From: Burkholderia lata
GTDB lineage: Bacteria > Pseudomonadota > Gammaproteobacteria > Burkholderiales > Burkholderiaceae
DNA: 64,000 bases
NCBI RefSeq assembly: GCF_000012945.1
Contig: NC_007511.1
Location: forward strand, 2,852,001 to 2,916,000
Reading direction: 5' to 3'
This document shows positions 1 to 8,095 of this stretch, one piece after another (position 1 is the first letter of the stretch; the number at the start of each line of letters is the position of its first letter). The notes below the pieces were generated by a model. That model searched no databases, was not told the DNA's origin, and saw only the letters and a program-made list of their open reading frames with translations. The position numbers were made by a program, and so were the translations under genes.

Positions 1-296
1 TCAACGTGCTGCCGGCCGAACACGAACAACTCGCGCGGCATTTCGCGGGGCTCACCGACCTGCCGATGGAGCGCCGCTTCGACCTGCCCGTGTGGGATCG
101 CGGCGAGCAGGACGTGCCCGTGCTGCGCGACGCGCTCGCGAGCCTGCAGGGCACGATCGCCGACATGAAGGAAGTCGGCTCGCATTCGGTGATGTTCATC
201 GAGGCGACGTCGATCCGCGTGCGCGACGACGGCGACAGCCTGATCTACTTCAGCCGCGCGTTTCATCGCGTGTCGCGCACGGCGTGCGTGCGATGA
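1..296 (+). CDS. Flavin reductase family protein, 3' end only
   Basis: The reading frame is open from the window edge (first whole codon at 3) to the TGA at 294-296, so the start lies outside. The visible ~98 residues begin NVLPAEHEQLARHFAG and include a stretch of the FMN-binding split-barrel fold of the HpaC/flavin:NAD(P)H reductase family; the NVL...Q..LA..FAG pattern is typical of its middle. Such enzymes supply reduced FMN or FAD to a two-component monooxygenase or act alone. The partner cannot be seen. The family call rests on a short fragment. Confidence 0.72.
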   Translation, partial: NVLPAEHEQLARHFAGLTDLPMERRFDLPVWDRGEQDVPVLRDALASLQGTIADMKEVGSHSVMFIEATSIRVRDDGDSLIYFSRAFHRVSRTACVR

Positions 297-316
297 AAGG
301 CGCGTATCGCGCGTGA

Positions 317-1585
317 TTACGCGGCGGCCCGCAATGCGCGCTGCCCGGCCGCGAGCACCGCGCCCGCGAACAGCGTCAGCGCCGAATACACGAGCCCGCG
401 CGCGAGCCCCGCGCTGTCCGACACCCAGCCGATCGCAACCGGCCCGGCAATCTGCCCGAATGCGAAGACCGTCGTGAATGCGCTGATTCCTTTTGCCCAG
501 CCGTCGGGCGGCAGGTTGTGACGCACGAAGGCCGTCGTCGATGCGACGGCCGACAGGAACGTCGCGCCGAACAGCACGCCCGACGCAAACGCGGCCACCG
601 GATGCACGAACATCGCCGGCATCAGCGTCGCGATGCCGAGCAGCGCGTTGAGCACGGCGAGCGCCTGGCCGCCGCGCATCCGGTCGAGCAGCCCCGACCA
701 CAGCCGCGCCGACACGACGGTCGCGACACCGAGCATCACGTAGAACGCGGCGACCACCGTACCGCTCATCCCCGCGCCGCGCAGCAGCGCGACGATGAAC
801 GTCATGTAGCCGATATAGCCAACACCGAACAGGCCGTAGCCGGCCAGCGCGAGTGCGAAGCGCGCGGGGCTCGCGGTCGCGGCCGGCGCCGCGCCATCAC
901 GCGGCGCGGTCGGTGCCGCGTGCACGCGCTCGATGCGGCGTGCGGCCGACACGGCCACCGCCGAGAACAGCACGCACGCGAACGCGAGCGCGAACCACGC
1001 AGGCTGCCAACCGTGTACACCGTGTGAGAGCGTCGCCGGCACGAGCAGCGACGATGCGACGATGCCCCATCCCGTGCCGCCGTAGTAGAGCCCGAGCAGC
1101 AACCCCGCATCGCGCGGCGACGCCGACGCGAGCCGCGCAGCCAGCACGCCGCCGCTGATGAAGATCAGCGCGCTGCCGACGCCGGTCGCGAGCCGCTGCA
1201 CGAGCAGCGCATGCATGCCGGACGTGACCCCGCACGCGGCCATCAGCAACGCGGTCAGCACGCACCCGGCCGCCAGCAGCGAGCCTGCTCGCCAGCGCCG
1301 CGACAGCAACGGAAACGCGAGTGCACCGACCAGGTAGCCGGCCGCGTTCGCCGTGTTCAGCGCGCCGGCCTGCGCGAACGTCCAGCCGAGATCGGCCTTC
1401 ATCGGCGGCAGCAGCAGCGCATACGAAAAGCGCGCGAGGCCAAGCGCGATCGCGCTGCCGAGCGACAGGCAGATCGCGAGCCGCCATGCAGCCATGCGAT
1501 TGGGGTCACGGTCGGGGTAGGTGCCGGTCGCGCCGGTGTCCGGCCGCGACGGGCCGGCATGCTCCGGTTGCGGCGCTGCGCGCAT
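317..1585 (-). CDS. MFS transporter, YbfB/YjiJ-like
   Basis: An inner-membrane protein of about 422 residues with about 12 hydrophobic segments. The first segment (LAICLSLGSAIALGLARFSYALLLPPM) followed by a DLGW motif is characteristic of the YbfB/YjiJ branch of the major facilitator superfamily, whose substrates are mostly unknown. The ORF extends 21 codons further upstream, but the ATG at 1585 has AGGAGA 6 bases before it and is preferred. It is convergent with the flavin reductase gene and no operon partner is visible. Transporter class is secure; substrate is not. Confidence 0.85.
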   Translation of the reverse strand: MRAAPQPEHAGPSRPDTGATGTYPDRDPNRMAAWRLAICLSLGSAIALGLARFSYALLLPPMKADLGWTFAQAGALNTANAAGYLVGALAFPLLSRRWRAGSLLAAGCVLTALLMAACGVTSGMHALLVQRLATGVGSALIFISGGVLAARLASASPRDAGLLLGLYYGGTGWGIVASSLLVPATLSHGVHGWQPAWFALAFACVLFSAVAVSAARRIERVHAAPTAPRDGAAPAATASPARFALALAGYGLFGVGYIGYMTFIVALLRGAGMSGTVVAAFYVMLGVATVVSARLWSGLLDRMRGGQALAVLNALLGIATLMPAMFVHPVAAFASGVLFGATFLSAVASTTAFVRHNLPPDGWAKGISAFTTVFAFGQIAGPVAIGWVSDSAGLARGLVYSALTLFAGAVLAAGQRALRAAA

Positions 1586-1812
1586 CGCATGTCTCCTGTT
1601 TCGTTCGAAGCCGCGGCAGGTCGTGACGGCGGAACCGGTGTTCCGCATGCGCCAATCCCGACTGTCGAGGCTTCCGATTCTGTCGACCGATCATACTTGA
1701 GCCGTCGCGGGCCGGCATGCGTCGGCAACAGGCATCCGGCCTCAGCAGCGGGATCACCCATGCATCGCCCGCCGCAGGCCATCGCGGGAGCACGTCGGGC
1801 CACTTGCCGACG

Positions 1813-2358
1813 CTACCCCCGCAATCCCGTCATGAAGGCGGTGAACAAAGCGCGTCCCTCGGGCCATTCCGCCAATCCCGCTTCCGTATTCAGATGGCCG
1901 CGCGGGCCGAGCAGCAACGGCGTCGCACCACGCTCGCTTGCCCACGCAATGCCGCGTCCTGACGGGTCGTACCCGTCATCCGAACTGGCAATCGCCAGCA
2001 CCGGCAAGCCGCCGAAATCGCCCTCAGGCACCTGCGCGAACGCCCTGGCCGCGGCCGGAAAACGCGGGCCGCCCGGATCGGGCACCGCCACGAGCCATGC
2101 AGCGCGCACGACCCGCGTCGACGCCGCACGCCAGTGCGTGAACAGCAGGCAACCCAGCGAATGACAGATCAACACCGGCGGCGTCGCGGCTTGCGCGACG
2201 GCTTCATCGAGCGCCGCCATCCAGTCACGCAGGTCGGGTGCATCCCATGACGCAGGCGCGATACGGATGGCGCCCGGAAGCGCGGCCTCCCAGTGGCTCT
2301 GCCAATGATCCGGTCCCGAGTTGCCGATCCCCGGCACGATCACGATCGTCTGGTCCAT
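1813..2358 (-). CDS. RBBP9/YdeN-type alpha/beta hydrolase
   Basis: This small serine hydrolase of about 181 residues matches the usual length of the RBBP9/YdeN family. The N-terminal IVIVPGIGNSGPDHWQSHWE signature (PGxGxSxxxHWQ) is diagnostic. The nucleophile elbow reads CHSLGC, the acid is in the SSDDGYDP loop, and the catalytic histidine in GPRGHLN near the C-terminus. Natural substrates in bacteria are poorly known. The start at 2358 has GGAG 6 bases upstream; an in-frame ATG at 2370 is the alternative. It diverges from the Lrp-type regulator at 2476, which may control it. Confidence 0.88.
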   Translation of the reverse strand: MDQTIVIVPGIGNSGPDHWQSHWEAALPGAIRIAPASWDAPDLRDWMAALDEAVAQAATPPVLICHSLGCLLFTHWRAASTRVVRAAWLVAVPDPGGPRFPAAARAFAQVPEGDFGGLPVLAIASSDDGYDPSGRGIAWASERGATPLLLGPRGHLNTEAGLAEWPEGRALFTAFMTGLRG

Positions 2359-2475
2359 CTCCGTCTCCATGAATAAGCGAGCTCGCAGTCTGGCCTGCCG
2401 GACACCAACCAGGAATGGCAAATCATCGGATATTGAGACAATATGCCGATGAATTAACGGAGCGGGAAAGCGGAC

Positions 2476-2931
2476 ATGTCGAACGGAGAGCTCGATCGCC
2501 TGGATCTTTCGATCCTCGAGGCGCTTCAGGAAAATGCGCGGATGCCGCTTTCCGAAGTCGGCCGGCGCATCGGGCTGTCGCAACCGGCCACGTCGGAGCG
2601 CGTCAAGCGGCTGGAAGAGCGCGGCATCATCGCGGGCTACGGCGCACGGATCGACCCGGCCGCGCTCGGGTTGGGGATGATGGCCATCATCCGGCTGAAA
2701 ACCACGCATGAACACATCAAGCCTGCGCTGCGCGCGTTCGCCGAGATGCCGCACGTGATCGAGGTCCACCGGATGACCGGCGAGGATTGCTTCCTGCTGA
2801 AGGTCCTGGTGCCGACACCGGGGCAACTCGAAACCATCATCGATGCGATTGCCCGCTTCGGCGCGGTCACGACGTCGCTGGTGCTGCGGTCCGAGCCGGC
2901 CAAGCCGCTCGGCAAGGCGTTGCTCGGTTGA
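2476..2931 (+). CDS. Lrp/AsnC family transcriptional regulator
   Basis: A 151-residue protein of the usual Lrp/AsnC length. The N-terminal winged helix-turn-helix covers roughly residues 5-60 (DRLDLSILEALQENARMPLS, then RIGLSQPATSERVKRLEERG), followed by the RAM ligand-binding domain with the HRMTGEDCFLLKV segment. Lrp proteins bind DNA as dimers or octamers and respond to amino acids. The gene diverges from the RBBP9-type hydrolase and is followed by a long AT-richer intergenic region leading into the 40-residue peptide gene, so either neighbour could be its target. Confidence 0.92.
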   Translation: MSNGELDRLDLSILEALQENARMPLSEVGRRIGLSQPATSERVKRLEERGIIAGYGARIDPAALGLGMMAIIRLKTTHEHIKPALRAFAEMPHVIEVHRMTGEDCFLLKVLVPTPGQLETIIDAIARFGAVTTSLVLRSEPAKPLGKALLG

Positions 2932-3059
2932 CGCGGGCGTCGGGCCGCCGATGACCGACGATGCGTTCGCGCGCATGCATGGTCGCCGCGAACGCCATCG
3001 ATCGCGGCGATTGAATTTCCGATAAAAAATCGCCGAACGCAATGCATCGCTTCAGATTC

Positions 3060-3080
3060 AGGTCATTGAAAAAATGACCT
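3060..3080. promoter_or_regulatory. Perfect 8-bp inverted repeat downstream of lrp-like gene
   Basis: AGGTCATT and AATGACCT flank the 5-base loop GAAAA, 129 bases after the regulator stop codon. There is no T-run, so it is a weak terminator candidate and could equally be a protein-binding site upstream of the peptide gene promoter. Confidence 0.45.
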
Positions 3081-3138
3081 CGAATCCGTCATTCGCTTTA
3101 TCCGTGTTTTACGGCACGCGCCCCGCCAATCCCCCGTG

Positions 3139-3201
3139 TTTAGCATGCCTCGGCTAAAAACCTTGCAACGCATTGCATTCGCAAATTCGTCAGACTAATA
3201 T
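3139..3201 (+). promoter_or_regulatory. Promoter of the 40-residue peptide gene with adjoining inverted repeat
   Basis: TTGCAT (3173-3178) and TAATAT (3196-3201) are separated by exactly 17 bases, a good sigma-70 match in otherwise GC-rich DNA. Just upstream, TTTAGC and GCTAAA (3139-3144, 3153-3158) form an inverted repeat with an 8-base spacer; the same hexamer recurs near 3251 in the leader. Predicted transcription begins near 3208, leaving a leader of about 97 bases that contains a small hairpin, CACATT-cacga-AATGTG (3217-3233). The regulator is unknown; the Lrp protein encoded upstream is a candidate. Confidence 0.6.
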
Positions 3202-3304
3202 CAACGCCACTCGCCGCACATTCACGAAATGTGTGATGAGGAGTGGCAACTTTTTAGCCGCGCTTTCATGTTGAATCACTCATGTTCACCACAGGAGAAT
3301 TGAC

Positions 3305-3427
3305 ATGCAGGACACCCAGCAGATCGAATTGCTTGACTGGATGCAGGAAGACACGCACCCCGAGGCCGTCGACATGATGGTCGAGGACGCCGTGGTGCCG
3401 TTCGGCACCGCGCTCTGGCCGGTCTGA
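3305..3427 (+). CDS. 40-residue acidic peptide, candidate precursor or signal peptide
   Basis: The ORF encodes 40 residues starting MQDTQQIELLDWMQEDTH and ending AVVPFGTALWPV. A strong AGGAGA lies 6-7 bases before the ATG and a well-formed promoter is upstream, so it is very likely translated. It has 8 acidic residues (D/E), no lysine or arginine, no cysteine and no signal peptide. The acidic first two thirds followed by a hydrophobic, Pro/Gly-containing tail resembles a leader-core layout of ribosomally made, modified peptides, but I recognise no family. A very stable hairpin separates it from the M29-like metallopeptidase gene 58 bases downstream on the same strand. Function is unknown; precursor status is inference. 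Confidence 0.6.
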   Translation: MQDTQQIELLDWMQEDTHPEAVDMMVEDAVVPFGTALWPV

Positions 3428-3444
3428 GCGGGCCACCCGTTCTC

Positions 3445-3468
3445 GCGGAAGGGCTGCGGCCCTTCCGC
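3445..3468 (+). terminator. Intra-operon hairpin between peptide and metallopeptidase genes
   Basis: A perfect 10-bp GC-rich stem, GCGGAAGGGC / GCCCTTCCGC, closes on the loop TGCG, which in RNA is a C(UNCG)G-class ultrastable tetraloop. It is followed by CGTTTCC, only a short T-run. Its placement suggests a partial terminator or RNA-stability element giving more of the upstream peptide message than of the downstream enzyme, as is common after precursor-peptide genes. Confidence 0.65.
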
Positions 3469-3485
3469 CGTTTCCGGAGACACGC

Positions 3486-4439
3486 ATGCTGAACCTGCAC
3501 CGCGCGCTGGGCTTCCACCCCGCGCTGCGCGACAAGCTGGCGCGCGGCGAATCGGGAAAACTGCTGGTCGGCCATGACACCCGCAACCGCGACATCGCGT
3601 TGCGCGCGTTTTCCGCCCTGCCCGATTCGCTCGACGCGACCACACTCTGCCTCGAAAGCACCCCGCCCGCCGATATTGCCGCCGCGCTCGATCGCGCCGA
3701 TCTGTTCGTGCTGCTGTACGACTCGTCGTGCCTGCCGACGCCATCGCCGAGCGGGCCGCCGTTCCTCGCCGCGATCCGCCCTGCGATCGTCGAGCACTGG
3801 AGCAAGTCGGTACTGTTCAAGGATTACGGCCCGCATCTCGACGAAGCATTCGCCGAATCGCTCGACGACATCGCGGCACGCAACGGCCGGCTGATCGACG
3901 CGGCCGCACGCGCATCGCAGATCCGCTTCATCGACGAAGCCGGCAACACGCTGACTGGCTCGCTCGCGCCGGACCAGAAATGGACGAGCGTGGACGGAAT
4001 GGGCAACCTCGACGTCGTGCCCGGCGAGATCGCGACGCACGTCACGGATCTCAACGGCTCGGTCGTCTTCAGCGGCACCTTTCTCGGCACCGTGCCGTTC
4101 GCGATCAAGTACAAGGTGGCCGAACAACTGGCCACGCTGCAGATCGAGAACAGCATGATCGTCGGGTTCGACACCGACAACGAAGGCTTCCGGCGCGATT
4201 TCTCGACGTATCTCGACCGGCATGCGAATCACCGGCGGATCGAGGAATTCGGCATCGGCACGAACCTCGGGATTCGCGGGCTGTACGGCCGCAACGCCGG
4301 GTTCGAGGAACGCCATCCGGGCCTGCACCTCGGGCTCGGCGGCGGCGAGAACGGCAGCCACCATCTCGACCTGATCTTCGCGCGCGGCACGCTCGCGCTC
4401 GACGACCGGATCGTATTCGACGGCGCGTTCGCCGTCTGA
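3486..4439 (+). CDS. M29 (aminopeptidase T)-like metallopeptidase
   Basis: This 317-residue protein has the metal-ligand pattern of the M29 aminopeptidase T family in its C-terminal half: a Glu in NLDVVPGEIATHV (about residue 181), a Glu in EEFGIGTN (about 253), a His in GLHLGLG (about 280), and His/Asp in SHHLDLIFA (about 292-295). These would hold two metal ions for removal of N-terminal residues from peptides. It is shorter than typical M29 enzymes (about 410 residues), and the N-terminal half is divergent. GGAGA lies before the ATG. It follows the 40-residue peptide gene and the hairpin, so that peptide is the obvious candidate substrate. The peptidase family is fairly sure; activity and target are inference. 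Confidence 0.75.
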   Translation: MLNLHRALGFHPALRDKLARGESGKLLVGHDTRNRDIALRAFSALPDSLDATTLCLESTPPADIAAALDRADLFVLLYDSSCLPTPSPSGPPFLAAIRPAIVEHWSKSVLFKDYGPHLDEAFAESLDDIAARNGRLIDAAARASQIRFIDEAGNTLTGSLAPDQKWTSVDGMGNLDVVPGEIATHVTDLNGSVVFSGTFLGTVPFAIKYKVAEQLATLQIENSMIVGFDTDNEGFRRDFSTYLDRHANHRRIEEFGIGTNLGIRGLYGRNAGFEERHPGLHLGLGGGENGSHHLDLIFARGTLALDDRIVFDGAFAV

Positions 4440-4455
4440 CGAAGCGGCTGCGCGC

Positions 4456-4965
4456 TCAGGCTTCGGCGGCCTCCGCGTCGCCGAGCCACTTATACATCAC
4501 GAGGCAGTCGACGAAGCCGAGCCGCGCGTGGCGGTACGCACGCGGCAGGCGCCCGACGATTTCAAACCCCAGCTTCTGCCACAGCGCGACCGCCACCTCG
4601 TTCGTCGACACCACCGAGTTGAACTGCATCGCGAGGAAGCCGCGCTCGCGCGCGACCTGCTGCGAGTGCTCGCACATCAGGCGTGCGACGCCGCGGCCAC
4701 GTGCGGCCTCGCTCACCATGTAGCCGCAGTTGCTCACGTGACTGCCGGGGCCGCCCGCGTTCGCCTTCAGGTAGTACGAGCCAAGGATCACGCCGTCCTC
4801 TTCGGCAATCCACGTGCACAGCGGCGCATCGAGCCACAGTGCGCGCGCCGCTTCCTGTGTCGGCGCCGCATCGAATGCATAGGTTTCCTGAGCGGCGACG
4901 ATGGCGTGGTACGTCGGCCAGAAGCGCGGGAAATCGTCGTCGGTCATCGGGCGAATCGTGATCAT
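4456..4965 (-). CDS. GNAT family N-acetyltransferase
   Basis: A 169-residue single-domain GCN5-related acetyltransferase that transfers acetyl from acetyl-CoA to an amine. The MITIRPMTDDDFPRFWP start is typical; motif A is visible as the acetyl-CoA loop EAARGRGVARLM (about residues 86-97), followed by the FNSVVSTNEVAVALWQKLGFE region of motif B. The substrate is unknown. I chose the ATG at 4965 because the family N-terminus begins there; the upstream extension is antisense to the AraC gene region. It lies 55 bases downstream of the AraC-type gene on the same strand and could be co-transcribed. It is convergent with the M29-like gene. Confidence 0.88.
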   Translation of the reverse strand: MITIRPMTDDDFPRFWPTYHAIVAAQETYAFDAAPTQEAARALWLDAPLCTWIAEEDGVILGSYYLKANAGGPGSHVSNCGYMVSEAARGRGVARLMCEHSQQVARERGFLAMQFNSVVSTNEVAVALWQKLGFEIVGRLPRAYRHARLGFVDCLVMYKWLGDAEAAEA

Positions 4966-5020
4966 GCGGAGTCTCTCGTGATTGGAATGTCGGCAGGCAT
5001 GCCGGCGATCGTACCGTGAT

Positions 5021-6052
5021 TCAGGAACGGCCGCTGTCCCGTTGCGCCGCGCTGCGATACGCGCCCGGCGGCACGCCGTACCAGCGCTTGAATGCCTGCG
5101 AGAAACTCGACAGGTCGCTGAAGCCAAGCCGCTCCGCCACTTCCGCGAGTGACAGGCGCGCGTCGCCGAGCAGCGTCTCGGCCATTGCGCCGCGCGCCTG
5201 CGCGAGCAGCGCCCGAAACGTCGTGCCCTCCTCCTGCAGCCGGCGCTTGAGCGTGCGCGGGCTCGTGTTCATCAGCCGCGCCATGTCCTCGAGCGAGAAC
5301 GGCGCGGAGCCGGGCGTCGCGGTCAGGTACTGGCGCACCATCTCCGACGTGCCCACGCGCGCACGCCGCGCGTCGAGCAGCTGGCCGCACATCTGCTCGC
5401 ACATCGATACCGTCAGCGGATTCGCGTGCGGCAGCAGCCGGTCGAGAAACACGCGATCGAATGCGAGGCTGTTCGCGCGCGCCGAGAACACGGGTTCGAC
5501 GCCGGCGATGCGCGGCACCGCCATGGCCGGCGTGCGCGCCGCCTGCACCGTGAAACGCGACAACGCGAATGCGTCGCCGCCGATTTCCTGCAGCAACACG
5601 GTCGCGGCCATCATGTCGCGCTCGACGACGAACCGGCTCAGCGTGCCGTCGAGTTCCGGCGCGCCGAACCCGAGCACGCACGTCCCGTCTTCCTCACGGT
5701 ACGTGATCACCGTGAACGCATAGGTGAGCGGCAGGAAACGCAGCGCCAACGCCAGCGCATCGCGCGCGGTCGCGCTCGCGATCAGCCCGTAGCCCCACAC
5801 GCCGTAGGCGGAGAAGTGATAGCGCTGGCCGACCTCGAACCCGAGGCCCGGCACGCGCCCGAGCGCGCGCAGCAGGTTGCCGGTCAACCGCAGTTCCTGC
5901 GCGGCCGTCACCTCGACCTTCGGATCGTCGAGTTGCGCGTCAGCGAGCCCCGTGCCGGCCAGCAGCGTCGCGTGCGGCACGCCGCGTTCGTCACCGAAAT
6001 CGACCAGCAGCCGGGCGCTGGCCGGACTCCGGGTGAAATCCCAGAAGCTCAT
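5021..6052 (-). CDS. AraC family regulator with AraC-type arabinose-binding-like N-domain
   Basis: This 343-residue regulator has an N-terminal ligand-sensing domain of the OruR/ArgR-like kind (residues about 20-200) and a C-terminal double helix-turn-helix (about 235-335) with the LEDMARLMNTSPRTLKRRLQ and AEVAERLGFSDLSSFSQAFKR helices. It diverges from the 51-codon leader ORF, the GMC alcohol dehydrogenase and the monooxygenase-esterase gene, with an inverted repeat in the shared promoter region. By position it is the likely activator of that catabolic operon, perhaps responding to an alcohol or ketone. Confidence 0.9.
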   Translation of the reverse strand: MSFWDFTRSPASARLLVDFGDERGVPHATLLAGTGLADAQLDDPKVEVTAAQELRLTGNLLRALGRVPGLGFEVGQRYHFSAYGVWGYGLIASATARDALALALRFLPLTYAFTVITYREEDGTCVLGFGAPELDGTLSRFVVERDMMAATVLLQEIGGDAFALSRFTVQAARTPAMAVPRIAGVEPVFSARANSLAFDRVFLDRLLPHANPLTVSMCEQMCGQLLDARRARVGTSEMVRQYLTATPGSAPFSLEDMARLMNTSPRTLKRRLQEEGTTFRALLAQARGAMAETLLGDARLSLAEVAERLGFSDLSSFSQAFKRWYGVPPGAYRSAAQRDSGRS

Positions 6053-6085
6053 GCGGAGAAACCCTCGAAGCGCCGATTTGGCCCA

Positions 6086-6116
6086 AATACTAAAACAATT
6101 GTCCCGAAGCAGTATT
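6086..6116. promoter_or_regulatory. Inverted repeat in the araC-type / GMC divergent promoter
   Basis: AATACT (6086-6091) and AGTATT (6111-6116) are separated by 19 bases in an AT-rich pocket between the divergent genes. It is a plausible operator for the AraC-type regulator. The spacing is long for one site, so this is a moderate-confidence call. Confidence 0.4.
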
Positions 6117-6197
6117 GGTGTTTTCCCATGCGGCCAGCACCATCGGCGTCATCCAGTCGTCATCCGAACGACGCCATCGCCCTCCGGAGGAGACACC

Positions 6198-6353
6198 ATG
6201 CGACCGAGTCGCCCGACCGATCCCGCAGCCCGCTTCACACGTCAGCGCGCCGAATTCACCTCGCTCGCCACGTTTGCCCGCGACCCCGCCCTGCCACTCG
6301 CGCCCCGCCTGCCGCTCGCCGGCGACCAGTGCGCGCTGCCGCGCCCCGCTTGA
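6198..6353 (+). CDS. 51-residue leader ORF with strong Shine-Dalgarno
   Basis: GGAGGAGACACC directly precedes the ATG, one of the best ribosome sites in the window. The ORF encodes MRPSRPTDPAARFTRQRAEF and continues to an Arg/Pro/Ala-rich C-terminus with one cysteine, ending 26 bases before the GMC dehydrogenase start. There is no signal peptide and no recognisable family. It may be a short upstream ORF that couples or tunes translation of the operon. The codon make-up is not convincing by itself, so the ribosome site is the main support. Confidence 0.45.
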   Translation: MRPSRPTDPAARFTRQRAEFTSLATFARDPALPLAPRLPLAGDQCALPRPA

Positions 6354-6379
6354 TCCATCGACCGTCAGAGGACACATCC

Positions 6380-8095
6380 ATGAGCAAGACTTTCGACTAC
6401 ATCGTCGTCGGCGGCGGTTCGGGCGGCAGCGTCGTCGCCGGGCGGCTGACCGAGGATCCGGCCGTGACCGTCTGCGTGCTCGAGGCCGGTGGCCGCGGCG
6501 ACGGCACGCTCGTCAACGTGCCGACCGGTGCGGTCGCGATGATGCCGACCCGCATCAACAATTGGGCCTTCGACACGGTGCCGCAGCCGGGCCTCGGCGG
6601 GCGCATCGGCTACCAGCCGCGCGGCAAGGTGCTGGGCGGTTCGTCGGCCATCAACGCGATGGTCTATATCCGCGGCCACCGCGTCGACTACGACGGCTGG
6701 GCCGCGCTCGGCAACGAAGGCTGGAGCTACGACGACGTGCTGCCGTACTTCCGCCTGAGCGAGCACAACGAGCGCTTCGACGATGCGTGGCACGGCCGCG
6801 ACGGCCCGCTGTGGGTGAGCGACCTGCGCACCGGCAACCCGTTCCATGCGCGCTACCTGGAAGCCGCGCAGCAGGCCGGCCTGCCGCTCACCGACGATTT
6901 CAACGGCGCGCAGCAGGAAGGCATCGGCATCTACCAGGTCACGCAGAAGCACGGCGAGCGGTGGAGCGCGGCGCGCGCGTACCTGCTGCCGCACGTCGGC
7001 CGCCGCGACAACCTGACGGTCGAGACGCACGCGCAGGTGCTGCGCATCCTGTTCGACGGCACGCGCGCGATCGGCGTCGAGGTGCGGCAGCATGGCGAGG
7101 TCCGCACGCTGCGCGCACGGCGTGAAGTCGTGCTCGCGGCTGGCGCACTGCAAACACCGCAGTTGCTGATGCTGTCGGGCGTCGGCCCGGGCCGCGCGCT
7201 CCAGCAACAGGGCATCGCCGTGCACGCCGACCTGCCCGGTGTCGGCCTCAACCTGCAGGATCATCCTGATTTCATCTTCGGCTACCGCACGCGCAGCGTC
7301 GACACGATGGGCGTGTCCGCGGGCGGCGGCCTGCGCATGCTGCGCGAGCTGGCGCGCTTTCGCCGCGAACGGCGCGGCATGCTGACGTCGAATTTCGCGG
7401 AAGGCGGCGGCTTCCTGAAGACGCGCGCCGAGCTCGACGCGCCGGACATCCAGCTGCACTTCGTCGTCGCGCTCGTCGACGATCACGCGCGCAAGCTGCA
7501 CGCCGGTCACGGGCTGTCGTGCCACGTGTGCCTGCTGCGGCCGCGCAGCCGCGGCTCGGTCACGCTCAACAGCGCCGATCCGCTCGCCGCGCCGCGCATC
7601 GATCCCGCGTTCTTCGACGATCCGCGTGACCTCGACGACATGGTCGCGGGCTTCCGGATCACACGCCGGCTGATGGAAGCGCCGGCGCTCGCCGGCTGGA
7701 CCACGCGCGACCTGTTCACCGCGAACGTCAACACCGACGATGAAATCCGCGACGTGCTGCGGCGGCGCACCGACACCGTGTATCACCCGGTCGGCACGTG
7801 CCGGATGGGGCACGACGCACTCGCTGTCGTCGATCCGCAACTGCGCGTGCGCGGCCTGCAGGGGCTGCGCATCGTCGATGCGTCGATCATGCCGACGCTT
7901 ATCGGCGGCAACACCAACGCGCCGACGATCATGATCGCCGAGAAGGCCGTCGACATGATCCGGGGCGTGTGTCGCACGACCGCGCAGCCGCAGGACGACG
8001 GCACCGACACTTCGACGAATCGCGACATCGTTCCTGCCACGTGCGCCGCGCGCGATGCCATCCAGCCCGAGGAAACCCGCCATGTTGTCGCCTGA
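6380..8095 (+). CDS. GMC family FAD-dependent alcohol dehydrogenase (AlkJ/choline dehydrogenase type)
   Basis: This 571-residue flavoprotein oxidises an alcohol to an aldehyde or ketone. The N-terminal FAD-binding Rossmann motif is VGGGSGGSVVAGRL; GMC signature 1 lies in GGSSAINAMVYIRGH and signature 2 in GALQTPQLLMLSGVGP (about residues 257-272). The C-terminal catalytic His/Asn pair is in YHPVGTCRMG and GGNTNAPT. Length is standard for this group. The true start is the ATG at 6380; the same frame is open far upstream without coding character. Its stop overlaps the next gene by 14 bases, so the two are translationally linked. Given the partner, a secondary or cyclic alcohol is a likely substrate, but this is inference. 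Confidence 0.92.
   Translation: MSKTFDYIVVGGGSGGSVVAGRLTEDPAVTVCVLEAGGRGDGTLVNVPTGAVAMMPTRINNWAFDTVPQPGLGGRIGYQPRGKVLGGSSAINAMVYIRGHRVDYDGWAALGNEGWSYDDVLPYFRLSEHNERFDDAWHGRDGPLWVSDLRTGNPFHARYLEAAQQAGLPLTDDFNGAQQEGIGIYQVTQKHGERWSAARAYLLPHVGRRDNLTVETHAQVLRILFDGTRAIGVEVRQHGEVRTLRARREVVLAAGALQTPQLLMLSGVGPGRALQQQGIAVHADLPGVGLNLQDHPDFIFGYRTRSVDTMGVSAGGGLRMLRELARFRRERRGMLTSNFAEGGGFLKTRAELDAPDIQLHFVVALVDDHARKLHAGHGLSCHVCLLRPRSRGSVTLNSADPLAAPRIDPAFFDDPRDLDDMVAGFRITRRLMEAPALAGWTTRDLFTANVNTDDEIRDVLRRRTDTVYHPVGTCRMGHDALAVVDPQLRVRGLQGLRIVDASIMPTLIGGNTNAPTIMIAEKAVDMIRGVCRTTAQPQDDGTDTSTNRDIVPATCAARDAIQPEETRHVVA

Noticed and set aside
3060..3080. Rho-independent terminator for the Lrp gene
   Set aside because: The stem is 8 bp and there is no T-run; kept only as a possible regulatory element.
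5426..6379. Long N-terminal extension of the GMC dehydrogenase
   Set aside because: It lies antisense to the AraC gene and through an intergenic region; the ATG at 6380 begins at the FAD-binding motif.
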